From NCBI RefSeq assembly GCF_009846885.1, contig NZ_WUWM01000002.1, forward strand, positions 124,001 to 188,000: a stretch of 64,000 nt of DNA, read 5' to 3'. Below the pieces are notes generated by a model. The model saw nothing but the letters and a program-made list of their open reading frames with translations, had not been told where the DNA came from and ran no database searches. This DNA comes from Paenibacillus puerhi (lineage in GTDB: Bacteria > Bacillota > Bacilli > Paenibacillales > NBRC-103111). Of the stretch, positions 8,435 through 16,476 are shown one piece after another; within the stretch, counting starts at the first letter, position 1, and the number at the start of each line of letters is the position of its first letter. Both the position numbers and the translations under genes were made by a program.

Positions 8435-10002
8435 AATTTTCTCCCCGGATGCGTGTATTTGCGCTTGTACAGCCGATAGCCGATCACCAGGAAAATTCCG
8501 AATATCAACAGGGTCGTTGTGATCAGCACGATAAAGATATTGTTCTGAATAGTGAACAGGGCGTCGAAGCTGCGCTCGCCTTCCTCGATATACGTATGAT
8601 CCGATTCGATCTGCGCAAAGTCCTTGTTCAAGACGAGCGTTCGGCCGTTGATCTGAAGAAGCCCGGCGGCGGACCGGATCTCATGCTTGTCCGTGCGGAC
8701 GACATGAACCATGCTCTTGTAATCGGAAAAAGTTTTCCAGTCGCCCTGGAGCGCCTGAATCGTTGCTTCCAGTTGCTCCTCGCCTTCGGGAAGCTCGAAC
8801 ACGAAAGCGGTGTTCATAGGGAGCGGCTCTATCGCTTTGATCGACTGGTCGAATCTTTCCAGCTCACCAGCCTTCAGCGTATACAGCGTGGAGGCAAAGG
8901 TCTTCGATGTAGAGGTCGGGGCCCGGTGCATAATCCGCTCATTCGGGAACATCACGACCGAGTCGAAGAATGCCAGCCCTTTGGACGCATAATGCTCATC
9001 GTAGCTCCAGTACATCTCCGCCCCGATTCCCAGAGGCGCTATCCCATAGTCAGCCAAAGCATCTACAAAGGAAGCCAGCTCTTTATTCAACGTCGTGATA
9101 TCCTGACTGATCGTCGAAGCTACGAACGGAGCGTCCACCACCAGGCTGCCATTCCTCGACTGCACGTATTTGAGCGTCTCCAGATAACGCTGCGCTGCGG
9201 GGTAGTCGAAGTTGTCGAGGATGGGACGGACACTCGCAACAAAGGGGATGCCCGATTCGTACAGCCGATCTGCCAAGCGTCTGAGCAGCTGCAGGTCGGA
9301 GAACGGGTAGATCTCCTTGAACACCGCATAATATCCGCTCGGCGCGCGGACCTCCAGCCAGTCCGCAAGCAGATAGGCGATGCCCAGCTCGCTGAGGTTC
9401 CCTTTCTGCATATAGGGGACATAGGCATGCCGCCCGTTCAAGATTCCATATGGAGTAGTCCCGGAACGGCTGCCCGAGCTCCAGTTGCCATATCCCTTGC
9501 CTGCGTAGCGGACAATGGAAGGCAGGTTCTCCACCGGAAGAGAAGCCTCGGACAGCTGTCCGATCGCAAGCCGGAACCTGTCCCTCGTGCCCCGCTCCTC
9601 CTGAAGCTCCAAAGCTTGTACCGCTTGCTGCGGAAGGTGGGCGCCGATATGCAGATAACGGCCCTGGTATGCTTCGAAGTCCCGGACATAGGCTCCCGGC
9701 AGCTCCGTCAGATCTCCGGCATTGCGTACGGCGATCACGTGGTCGTAGCGCTGAAGCGCCCCCGGCTCATACTTATCGAAGGAGGATAAGGTCACCTGGG
9801 TCCCGAACGAAGCGAGCAGCCGCTGCAGCGCTTCGACATTGCCCTCGGTCGGGGTACCGATCGACAGACTGTCGTAGATTACCAACACCTGACTTGACGG
9901 CTGTTCGGCAGCGGCGCCGGCGGCTTTGACGTTCAAGCCCGGCGATGCTAGAAGAAAACAAAGCGACAGCAGCAGCCAGGATAAGACCTTATTGGGAAAC
10001 AT
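8431..10002 (-). CDS. ydaL: DUF2334 polysaccharide-deacetylase-like membrane protein, YdaL-like
   Basis: About 523 residues, with a signal peptide (SWLLLSLCFLLASPGLNVKA), a large extracytoplasmic section and a single membrane helix near the end with a basic cytoplasmic tail. The section around residues 225-400 (YAVFKEIYPFSDLQ, GIPFVASVRP, EMYWSYDEHY) matches the DUF2334 group related to polysaccharide deacetylases. A role in modifying the exported polymer is likely but not shown. I placed the start at 10002, where AGGGGGGATGGC precedes an ATG; an in-frame ATG at 10020 lacks a good site. It overlaps the upstream membrane-protein gene by 14 bases and the downstream gene by four. Confidence 0.8.
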   Translation of the reverse strand: MFPNKVLSWLLLSLCFLLASPGLNVKAAGAAAEQPSSQVLVIYDSLSIGTPTEGNVEALQRLLASFGTQVTLSSFDKYEPGALQRYDHVIAVRNAGDLTELPGAYVRDFEAYQGRYLHIGAHLPQQAVQALELQEERGTRDRFRLAIGQLSEASLPVENLPSIVRYAGKGYGNWSSGSRSGTTPYGILNGRHAYVPYMQKGNLSELGIAYLLADWLEVRAPSGYYAVFKEIYPFSDLQLLRRLADRLYESGIPFVASVRPILDNFDYPAAQRYLETLKYVQSRNGSLVVDAPFVASTISQDITTLNKELASFVDALADYGIAPLGIGAEMYWSYDEHYASKGLAFFDSVVMFPNERIMHRAPTSTSKTFASTLYTLKAGELERFDQSIKAIEPLPMNTAFVFELPEGEEQLEATIQALQGDWKTFSDYKSMVHVVRTDKHEIRSAAGLLQINGRTLVLNKDFAQIESDHTYIEEGERSFDALFTIQNNIFIVLITTTLLIFGIFLVIGYRLYKRKYTHPGRKL

Positions 10003-11530
10003 GCCATCCCCCCTGTCCATAGTTCACAGCGCCGGCTTGCCCGCCTTCCTCCTCTTCCTGTTCGTCCTCCAGCAGCCTCGCCCCCCATAACCTTCGGCCG
10101 AAGAAATCGGCTGCCGTCAGGAAGGACACAAGATCGAAGCAGGCTGTAAACAGAAACTCATGCTTGGACAAGTCCGCATCGCCCGCCCCGATAATCGAAA
10201 CCAGAATGCCGGACAGACCGACCAGTATCATCATGGCCATCAAAGGAAGCCGGATCGTGGCCCGGACCCGTCTGGCACGCACCGCAGCAACGAAGGAAGG
10301 CGCATAAAGCCCCAGCACGACGAGCGTCCAGATCACGACGAAGCCGAAGGTTTTCGGTGCCAGGGCATCCTTCAGCAGGCTGTAGCCTGAGAAGAAAACC
10401 GTCTGCGCGCCGAACGGCTTGCCAGCCGCCTGTTCATAGTTTCCCATGGCAGGAGGCCGGATCGTGAATCCGCTGCGGGCCGCAAGGTCCAGCATTTTGC
10501 CCGCCTGATCGGGGTGGGTGAGGTAGTAGGCGAGGATGGAGCCGAAGCCGTACCTGCTGTAAAACTCCTTCTCCAGCAGCTCGGAATCGACATCCACCGC
10601 CGTGTAAGGCAGATAATAAATGCTGCCGTTCAGAATAGCGAACTGCCGGTCGATTCCGAAGGATTTCAGCGTAGCCTCAGGATCATGCGAATTCATCAAC
10701 ACGCCGCGAGTCATCGCATGGTATTTATTAATGTTGACGAACTCCTTCGGAATCAGCGCATACGTGCCGACCCCGACTGCAAATAAGCCGATAAGCGCAC
10801 AAGAGACAAGCATTCGATACGCTCGCTCCCGCCTTACGAATACAAGGATGACGCCGGCCATTGCGATGATGAGTCCTACCGGCGCATTTTGCTGCTTACT
10901 CGTCGTCAGAAGTACGGCGCTGACCGCGAGCACGGCCAACAGCACATAGTCGTTGTATCTCTTCCGGTAAAGCAGCATCCCAGAAGCCACCACCAGCATC
11001 GCCATGATCATTACGACGCTTTCGCTATAGAAAGAATTAAAAAACGCCGTATAACCGGTGTCAGCGAAGATGAACACGGCCAAGCCGGCAATCGGATAGC
11101 CGAGCTTGCGGGGCAGCTTCCACGTGACGGCCTCCACCAGCAGGTACACGGCCATCGTATACAGCACGGTGTAAACGGCGGCCTGGAACCGGATATCGAA
11201 CACGGCAGAGCTGTAGAACAGCTTGTTCAGGAGCAGGGCCAGATGTATAAATAAGGACTGGGACGAGAAAAGAGGCGCTCCATTCTCGTTAAAGAATTGA
11301 AAGATGCCGTATTCCCTTACGAAATAACCCAGATACTGATCGTTGTAATCCGGCGGTTTGAAATATAAGCCGTTTCCGTACAGAATACGAAAGTAATCCC
11401 CGTTATCCGCCATGCCGAGGAAGGGTGGCGTGAAGAGCGCCACGATCGTGATCAGCAGTACCCCGGCCGCCGCTGCGGCAGCCGGAGAGCCGTATCGGAC
11501 AATCCACTTTCCCACTTTCTCTCCTGACAT
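9989..11530 (-). CDS. Polytopic GT-C-like membrane glycosyltransferase (WsfD-like)
   Basis: A 513-residue protein with about ten hydrophobic segments. After the first helix comes FLGMADNGDYFRILYG, an acidic extracytoplasmic loop like the catalytic loop of GT-C transferases, which use polyprenyl-phosphate sugars outside the membrane. It resembles WsfD-type hexose transferases of S-layer glycan clusters. A hydrophilic, glutamate-rich tail ends the protein. The gene sits in the exopolysaccharide operon, 20 bases after the ydaJ-like gene and overlapping the ydaL-like one. I infer that it decorates the exported polymer, possibly with sugars flipped by the divergent csbB-gtrA products. Family assignment is moderate. 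Confidence 0.65.
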   Translation of the reverse strand: MSGEKVGKWIVRYGSPAAAAAAGVLLITIVALFTPPFLGMADNGDYFRILYGNGLYFKPPDYNDQYLGYFVREYGIFQFFNENGAPLFSSQSLFIHLALLLNKLFYSSAVFDIRFQAAVYTVLYTMAVYLLVEAVTWKLPRKLGYPIAGLAVFIFADTGYTAFFNSFYSESVVMIMAMLVVASGMLLYRKRYNDYVLLAVLAVSAVLLTTSKQQNAPVGLIIAMAGVILVFVRRERAYRMLVSCALIGLFAVGVGTYALIPKEFVNINKYHAMTRGVLMNSHDPEATLKSFGIDRQFAILNGSIYYLPYTAVDVDSELLEKEFYSRYGFGSILAYYLTHPDQAGKMLDLAARSGFTIRPPAMGNYEQAAGKPFGAQTVFFSGYSLLKDALAPKTFGFVVIWTLVVLGLYAPSFVAAVRARRVRATIRLPLMAMMILVGLSGILVSIIGAGDADLSKHEFLFTACFDLVSFLTAADFFGRRLWGARLLEDEQEEEEGGQAGAVNYGQGGWHVSQ

Positions 11531-11550
11531 GCCGCAAGCCTTCTTTCCAA

Positions 11551-12675
11551 TTAATATACGTAAGCCAGCAACGCCATCAGATTGTCGAAGGAATAGGCCT
11601 GCCCGGTGGCTGTGTCTCCGAAGCCCCCGTTCAGCTCACTCCCGGGATCCAGAATCTGAAATTCATTCATTCGTCGCACGCTGTCTTCATATAAAGCCTT
11701 GTCTCCAAGCTCGGCTCCGATCATAGCCGCTATCGCATAGATTGCCGTCGACCGGATGTCCGTGGTTGGCTTCCCATTCTTCGCGTATTGACCGTACAAG
11801 GTACCTGCCTTGACCTGTTCCTTCACAAACCGGATGCTGGAGGGCTCGTGCTGCCGGACTTCCGTTAGCGCGAGAATAGTCAAGAGAGATTCCACCGTGT
11901 TGATATTCTCCGAGCTGTAGCCGGCTTTCTTGTAATCATACCGGGTTTCATAGAACGGGAAGTCATCCGATATGTACCCTCCCTTACTAATACCCAACAT
12001 ACGGGCTGTAAAAGCACCCTTCGACTTGCCGGATAGCGGCAGAAGCTCAAGCGTCTTCAAATCTATGTAGCATAACGTAATGAAATCATTGGTCATGCGA
12101 TACGTATCGTCGTAGAAGTCATACAGAAACCCGTCTTTTACATTATGCTCGTAGAAGCGCTGGCCATAGGTTTTCGCTTCGTTCGCATAAGCAGGATCGC
12201 GGAAGGCCTGTGCCGCTTCATGGAGACTTCTAATCATACGCAGGTCATCAACTGCCGCATTAATTGGGTAAGACTTGGTAAGGAGAGGGCTGTACCGGTA
12301 GCTGAAGCCGGATGGCAGGTCGAAAATCCGCTTGGCCCGGGCCCACTCCTCGTCAAATTTCTGCCGTTGCCCGGTTATCGCATAATAGCGCATCAGGATG
12401 CCTGCCGATTCGCTTAGCACCTCGTGCCCGCTAGCAGCTTCAGCGGTCTGCGGAGTATCCTTCAGGTTCGTATGGATGCCGCTCGGGCCGGTAAGACGGT
12501 TTTCTATAAATGCATACAAGGCCTCTCGTCTCTTCGACATGCCCGTGCTGTCCCCATAAGCTTGCATCGGCAGCAGGGAGCTGCTTTCAGCAGGTACGGA
12601 TGCAGGAGCCGATTCACAAGCCGTGAGGCCGACCATCAGCAGGATGCTTGCGCCGATCAGGAATCTTTTTTTCAT
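11551..12675 (-). CDS. ydaJ: Lipoprotein, YdaJ-like (glycosyl hydrolase-type, PssZ-like)
   Basis: A 374-residue lipoprotein; the signal peptide ends in the lipobox LTAC. The rest is helical and resembles the GH8-like (alpha/alpha toroid) proteins YdaJ and PssZ found with this type of synthase, for example SESAGILMRYYAITG, FDLPSGFSYRYSPLL and AAVDDLRMIRSLHEA. PssZ is reported to degrade the Listeria exopolysaccharide. This is the first gene of the operon. A GGGAGA site precedes the ATG, and about 200 bases of AT-rich DNA separate it from the divergent csbB gene, where promoters for both directions should lie. Catalytic residues were not verified. Confidence 0.78.
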   Translation of the reverse strand: MKKRFLIGASILLMVGLTACESAPASVPAESSSLLPMQAYGDSTGMSKRREALYAFIENRLTGPSGIHTNLKDTPQTAEAASGHEVLSESAGILMRYYAITGQRQKFDEEWARAKRIFDLPSGFSYRYSPLLTKSYPINAAVDDLRMIRSLHEAAQAFRDPAYANEAKTYGQRFYEHNVKDGFLYDFYDDTYRMTNDFITLCYIDLKTLELLPLSGKSKGAFTARMLGISKGGYISDDFPFYETRYDYKKAGYSSENINTVESLLTILALTEVRQHEPSSIRFVKEQVKAGTLYGQYAKNGKPTTDIRSTAIYAIAAMIGAELGDKALYEDSVRRMNEFQILDPGSELNGGFGDTATGQAYSFDNLMALLAYVY

Positions 12676-12876
12676 ACCCGTAAGTCTCCCTATGCATGCT
12701 ATGATTTTTAACCGTAAGAAATGATAAAATTAGGTCTTTGGAACCATTTACCAACCCGAAACATCCACTATATTTGTCGAATTGTCGTTTTTTATTCTCG
12801 ACTTGTTCAGCTTCCTATGCTATTTTGGTTCTAAGCAAGTTTACCATAATATCTTCATTCCCTCAGGAGGTAATAT

Positions 12877-13890
12877 ATGTATACATTCGGAGGAGAGACG
12901 CCCTTTTTGGCCGTAGTCGTACCCTGTTACAATGAGGAAGCCGTGCTTCACGAAACGACGAGAAGACTGGCTGCCGTGCTCGACCGCTTGGTTCAAGAAC
13001 GGCTCATCGCTCCGGAAAGTATCATCTTGTATGTCGATGACGGGAGCAAGGACGAAACCTGGGAGCTGATCGACGAGCTTAGCCGTTCCCATACCTTTGT
13101 CCGCGGGTTGAAGCTGTCCCGCAATTCGGGACATCAGAACGCTCTGCTCGCGGGACTGACCGCCGCCCGGGAGTGCTCGGATTGCGTCATCTCCATCGAT
13201 GCCGATCTTCAGGACGACGTTACGGCTATCCGCTCGTTTATATACAAGTTCCATGAGGGCTATGATGTAGTCTACGGAGTCCGGCAAAACCGGAGCACCG
13301 ATTCGATCTTCAAACGGAATACGGCCCTCGCCTTCTACCGGTTCATGAAGCTGATGGGCGTTAACATCATCTACAACCACGCGGATTACCGGCTTCTCAG
13401 TCACCGGGCTCTGACCGCCCTCTCCGATTACAAAGAGGTGAATTTGTTTCTGAGAGGGATCGTCCCCCTGGTCGGCTTCAAGTCCGCTATCGTCCGGTAT
13501 GACCGCCATGAACGATATGCGGGGAAGTCGAAATACAACCTGCGAAAAATGCTGTCCTTTGCTTTCCAGGGCATAACTTCCTTCAGCGTCACGCCGATCC
13601 GGATGGTGACGGCCGCCGGCTTCGTCATCTTCATACTGAGCTTTCTCGCGGCCCTATACTCCTTGACGGTCCATCTTTGGGGGCGTACGACTTCCGGCTG
13701 GACCTCGCTTATCTTGTCCATCTGGTTCCTTGGGGGCGTTCAACTGATGAGCCTCGGCTTGTTAGGGGAGTATATCGGCAAGATTTACTTGGAAGTAAAA
13801 AGCAGGCCCTTATACAATATAGAGGTGAACCAGCTTCTGGAGGATCGGGGTGTGCAAGCTGACAACAATCAGAAACTCATATCGCGTTAG
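12877..13890 (+). CDS. csbB: Polyprenyl-phosphate glycosyltransferase, CsbB/GtrB-like
   Basis: A 337-residue GT2 enzyme with VVVPCYNEE, the nucleotide-sugar motif YVDDGSKDE, SRNSGHQNALLAG and DADLQDD, followed by two membrane helices around residues 232-300. This architecture transfers a sugar from a nucleotide donor to undecaprenyl phosphate on the inner membrane face. An AGGAGG site lies six bases before the ATG. The next gene encodes a GtrA-type flippase and overlaps its end, so the two form an operon. It diverges from the exopolysaccharide operon, and a shared function is plausible. The sugar (glucose, GlcNAc or other) cannot be told from sequence. Confidence 0.87.
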   Translation: MYTFGGETPFLAVVVPCYNEEAVLHETTRRLAAVLDRLVQERLIAPESIILYVDDGSKDETWELIDELSRSHTFVRGLKLSRNSGHQNALLAGLTAARECSDCVISIDADLQDDVTAIRSFIYKFHEGYDVVYGVRQNRSTDSIFKRNTALAFYRFMKLMGVNIIYNHADYRLLSHRALTALSDYKEVNLFLRGIVPLVGFKSAIVRYDRHERYAGKSKYNLRKMLSFAFQGITSFSVTPIRMVTAAGFVIFILSFLAALYSLTVHLWGRTTSGWTSLILSIWFLGGVQLMSLGLLGEYIGKIYLEVKSRPLYNIEVNQLLEDRGVQADNNQKLISR

Positions 13891-14320
13891 AAAAAGGATG
13901 AAGACGATCCTCACCTCCAGCCTATTCCGCTTTCTGCTGGTCGGGATGCTTAACACGGCGGTCGGCCTATCCGTCATGCTCGTGCTCCTTCACGGGGCGA
14001 AGCTCGATTACTGGATGTCTACCCTGATCGGGACGGCTGTTGGGGCCTGCGTCAGTTATGTGCTTAACCGGTCGTTCACGTTCAAAAGCCGTACGGCCCA
14101 CAAGACAGGCCTGATTAAATTCCTCCTGGTGCTCGGCTCCTGCTACGTGGTGGCGTATGCCAGCAGCAGCTGGTTGACAGGCAGCATCGGCGAATTTATC
14201 CCGGTCCTGTCTGGCGATGCAGGCCGTACGATTGCTGTGGTGCTGGGGAACGGTTTGTATACGATTCTGAATTATCTCGGCCAGAAGCACTTTGTATTTG
14301 CGGAGCGAGATCGAGCGTAG
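13850..14320 (+). CDS. gtrA: GtrA-family flippase
   Basis: This protein has four membrane helices and the GtrA pattern FLLVGMLNTAVGL near the start, then YVLNRSFTFKS and YLGQKHFVFAE, as in GtrA/GtcA. GtrA proteins flip polyprenyl-phosphate sugars across the membrane. I used the GTG at 13850 because GGAGGA lies five bases upstream; this gives 156 residues and a 41-base overlap with csbB. The ATG at 13898 is an alternative but has only AAAAAGG immediately before it. It converges on the blaR1-like gene 31 bases downstream. Confidence 0.85.
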   Translation: MCKLTTIRNSYRVRKRMKTILTSSLFRFLLVGMLNTAVGLSVMLVLLHGAKLDYWMSTLIGTAVGACVSYVLNRSFTFKSRTAHKTGLIKFLLVLGSCYVVAYASSSWLTGSIGEFIPVLSGDAGRTIAVVLGNGLYTILNYLGQKHFVFAERDRA

Positions 14321-14351
14321 AGACGATAAGGCAGCTCTGGCCCCGCAGCAA

Positions 14352-15911
14352 TTATGGCAGCAAGCTTCGCCTTGGGGGAAGAGGCGAGGAGCTTTTGATC
14401 TGCAATACATAGCTCACTTCTTCCCCTTGCGGGGCTGCTTCTCCCAGATGAATGCTCAATCTGCTGCCATCCGTGCCCTGCCACGCCACAACCTTCCCTT
14501 GGGTACCCGCTTCATCCGCTTGTTCCAAAACTCGGAGATCATTGCTTGTCGGCTGCGGCAGGGATTGCGACAAGCTTGCCTTCAATTCCTGATTCCAAGC
14601 AGCGAAGCGATCTTTATCGGACGTTATCAACCAGTACTCGCCCGACACAAACTGATCGTCTGTGAAATGATAAACGACTCTTTGCGTCAAAGACGGACTG
14701 TCTTGAAGAATGTCTGCTGCAGTTATCAGCCTATCCTCTCCGGTCTCGTAGCTGCTTATCTTCCTTGTTGCTATAAGCTCCTGCCTCGTGATCAGCCATG
14801 GCAAGCCTTCGAACCCAAACCCGTCTCGGCTCTGTATGCTCTTCACAAGCTCGTTAAAGCGTGTCTGATTGTCGGAAGAAGCAGAGGTCGTTTTATCCGA
14901 ACCTGTATACGCTGTACAAGCGACCAAAATACCCGAGCCTATCACGAACAAAAGCACAGTGGTCATAGCAAGCTTGCCTTTTCGCTTGGTTCCCAGATCC
15001 AATATGCTGGCGAAGCGCCGTTCCATGGTTTTTTTCCCGCCGCTGAAGGAAGTGGAGAGCTTGCTGCTTCGCGTCTGTCCCGCTTCCATAATGGCGAGGA
15101 TCGTTTCGCTGTACTGTCTTCTGTAGGTTAGGTCCTTCCCTTTCACTACCTCGGTATCACATGAAATCTCCAGATCCTTGTCGGCCTGCCTCACCATCAG
15201 ATGGACCAGCGGATTAAACCAATGGATCGCCTGAACCGCGAGCAGCAGCAGCTTATACCCTAAGTCTCTTCGCTGATAATGAACGAGCTCATGCTTGAAT
15301 ATAACCTGTAGCTCATGGTCGCGATAGGTTTCCTGCGGCAGCCATACCGTAGGCTTGAAGAAGCCGGTCAGCATGGGGCCTTCCAGCTGCTTCCCGATCC
15401 GAAGTCGAACCTTACCCGACAGGCTGCGGCTCTCCAGCTCCTTCTCGAATAGCTCCCGAACTCTCGGGTCGGCCGGCGGTCTGCTCCAGCGCCTGATCGA
15501 GCGTTGGAACCAGATGTATCCTGCCAGGTGAACAAGGAGAGTAAGTACCGCTCCCCCGCCCCATACGATGACCAGCCAGTCATAGAGGCTGAGGCTTGCG
15601 AACGGGTAAACTGCCGCGGATGAACCGGTTTGGACGGCTTCATTTACGTGAATGGCCGCCGCTTGTTCCTGGAGGCTCAGCCCATTCGGCACGCTTGGGG
15701 AAGGGAGGACGATCCGAAGCGGAGATTGGGGCAAGGCGAAGCTGACTGGCAGAACAAGTCTCGCTGACAGTGCCATCCACACCCAATAACGCCAATGAAC
15801 CGTATAAGTGGCCGTTAACCATGGGATCAGCAGCAGCAAACAAGCGATCACAACGGAAGTACTGAGCGTGACTTCCATGATGGATGTAAGGATACGTTCG
15901 GACATGCTCAT
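14352..15911 (-). CDS. BlaR1-type M56 membrane metallopeptidase
   Basis: A 519-residue protein. The first 140 residues hold three membrane helices, then an M56 peptidase section with the zinc motif HELVH at 207-211. A final membrane helix near residue 320 precedes a short extracellular part. That part is not the penicillin-binding sensor of BlaR1 but resembles the DUF4825 type. Proteins of this kind sense a cell-envelope signal and cleave the partner BlaI repressor. The GTG/ATG start region overlaps the end of the blaI-like gene by four bases, so the pair is coupled. The signal it senses is unknown; beta-lactams are not implied. Confidence 0.85.
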   Translation of the reverse strand: MSMSERILTSIMEVTLSTSVVIACLLLLIPWLTATYTVHWRYWVWMALSARLVLPVSFALPQSPLRIVLPSPSVPNGLSLQEQAAAIHVNEAVQTGSSAAVYPFASLSLYDWLVIVWGGGAVLTLLVHLAGYIWFQRSIRRWSRPPADPRVRELFEKELESRSLSGKVRLRIGKQLEGPMLTGFFKPTVWLPQETYRDHELQVIFKHELVHYQRRDLGYKLLLLAVQAIHWFNPLVHLMVRQADKDLEISCDTEVVKGKDLTYRRQYSETILAIMEAGQTRSSKLSTSFSGGKKTMERRFASILDLGTKRKGKLAMTTVLLFVIGSGILVACTAYTGSDKTTSASSDNQTRFNELVKSIQSRDGFGFEGLPWLITRQELIATRKISSYETGEDRLITAADILQDSPSLTQRVVYHFTDDQFVSGEYWLITSDKDRFAAWNQELKASLSQSLPQPTSNDLRVLEQADEAGTQGKVVAWQGTDGSRLSIHLGEAAPQGEEVSYVLQIKSSSPLPPRRSLLP

Positions 15912-16297
15912 CCCTCCTTGGCCCGCTCTTCAATAAACTTCCGCAGCTCCTCCAGCTCGTCCTTGGAAACGGCCTGGCTGTCGTATAGAGAGGCAACAAA
16001 GCTCTTAAGCGAATTGCCGTACAGTCTTTGCAGGATCGACTTGCTTTCGTGCTTTAGATAGTCTTTTTCCTGTACAAGTGCGGTATAGGCATTGAACCTC
16101 CCCTGTCGCTCTGAGGTAACAAAGCCGCGATCCAATAGCCTGGCCAGCAGATTGAGAACGGTAGTCACCCCCCAGGTTTTGACCCCTTTCAATTGCTCCA
16201 TCACATCCGCAGAGGTTACGGGCCTCCCCGCTTCCCAGATCACCTTCATCACTTCCAGCTCGGCATCCGGCAATCTTGGCAGTTTATCCTCGCTCAT
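15908..16297 (-). CDS. BlaI/MecI-family repressor
   Basis: A winged-helix repressor of about 129 residues: LPDAELEVMKVIWEAGRPVTS, then the recognition section WGVTTVLNLLARLLDRGFV, then a dimerisation helix. The family binds TACA-N2-TGTA dyads as a dimer and is inactivated by BlaR1-type cleavage. I chose the ATG at 16297 because AGAAGG lies seven bases before it; the frame extends 14 codons upstream without a site. It forms an operon with the M56 peptidase gene, and two candidate operators lie directly upstream. Confidence 0.88.
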   Translation of the reverse strand: MSEDKLPRLPDAELEVMKVIWEAGRPVTSADVMEQLKGVKTWGVTTVLNLLARLLDRGFVTSERQGRFNAYTALVQEKDYLKHESKSILQRLYGNSLKSFVASLYDSQAVSKDELEELRKFIEERAKEG

Positions 16298-16310
16298 GGC
16301 AAAACCTTCT

Positions 16311-16356
16311 TTCGACAAAGTGTGAATCAACGTACGCACATTCTACACTTGTCGAA
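16311..16356. promoter_or_regulatory. Two candidate BlaI operators
   Basis: Two 16-base elements occur 14 and 44 bases upstream of the blaI-like start: TTCGACAAAGTGTGAA (16311-16326) and TTCTACACTTGTCGAA (16341-16356). They lie in inverted orientation to each other and share the TTCGACAA half. The second contains TACACTTGTC, one base off the BlaI consensus TACA-N2-TGTA. Autoregulation is inferred from position and family knowledge. Confidence 0.5.
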
Positions 16357-16386
16357 TGAAGATGTCAACCATTCCCTTTATGGACA

Positions 16387-16452
16387 TAAAAAAGACACCC
16401 CAATCAGGCATCGGTTCACACATGGTTGTCCGATGTCCCTGATTAGAGGTGC
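16387..16452 (-). terminator. Intrinsic terminator of the giant SLH gene
   Basis: On the minus strand a long stem pairs GCACCTCTAATCAGG and ACATCGG with CCGATGCCTGATTGGGGTG, followed by six T residues. It lies 25-90 bases after the stop of the 8.5-kb gene. Confidence 0.8.
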
Positions 16453-16476
16453 AAATCTAGGGCTGATTTCGTTGAC

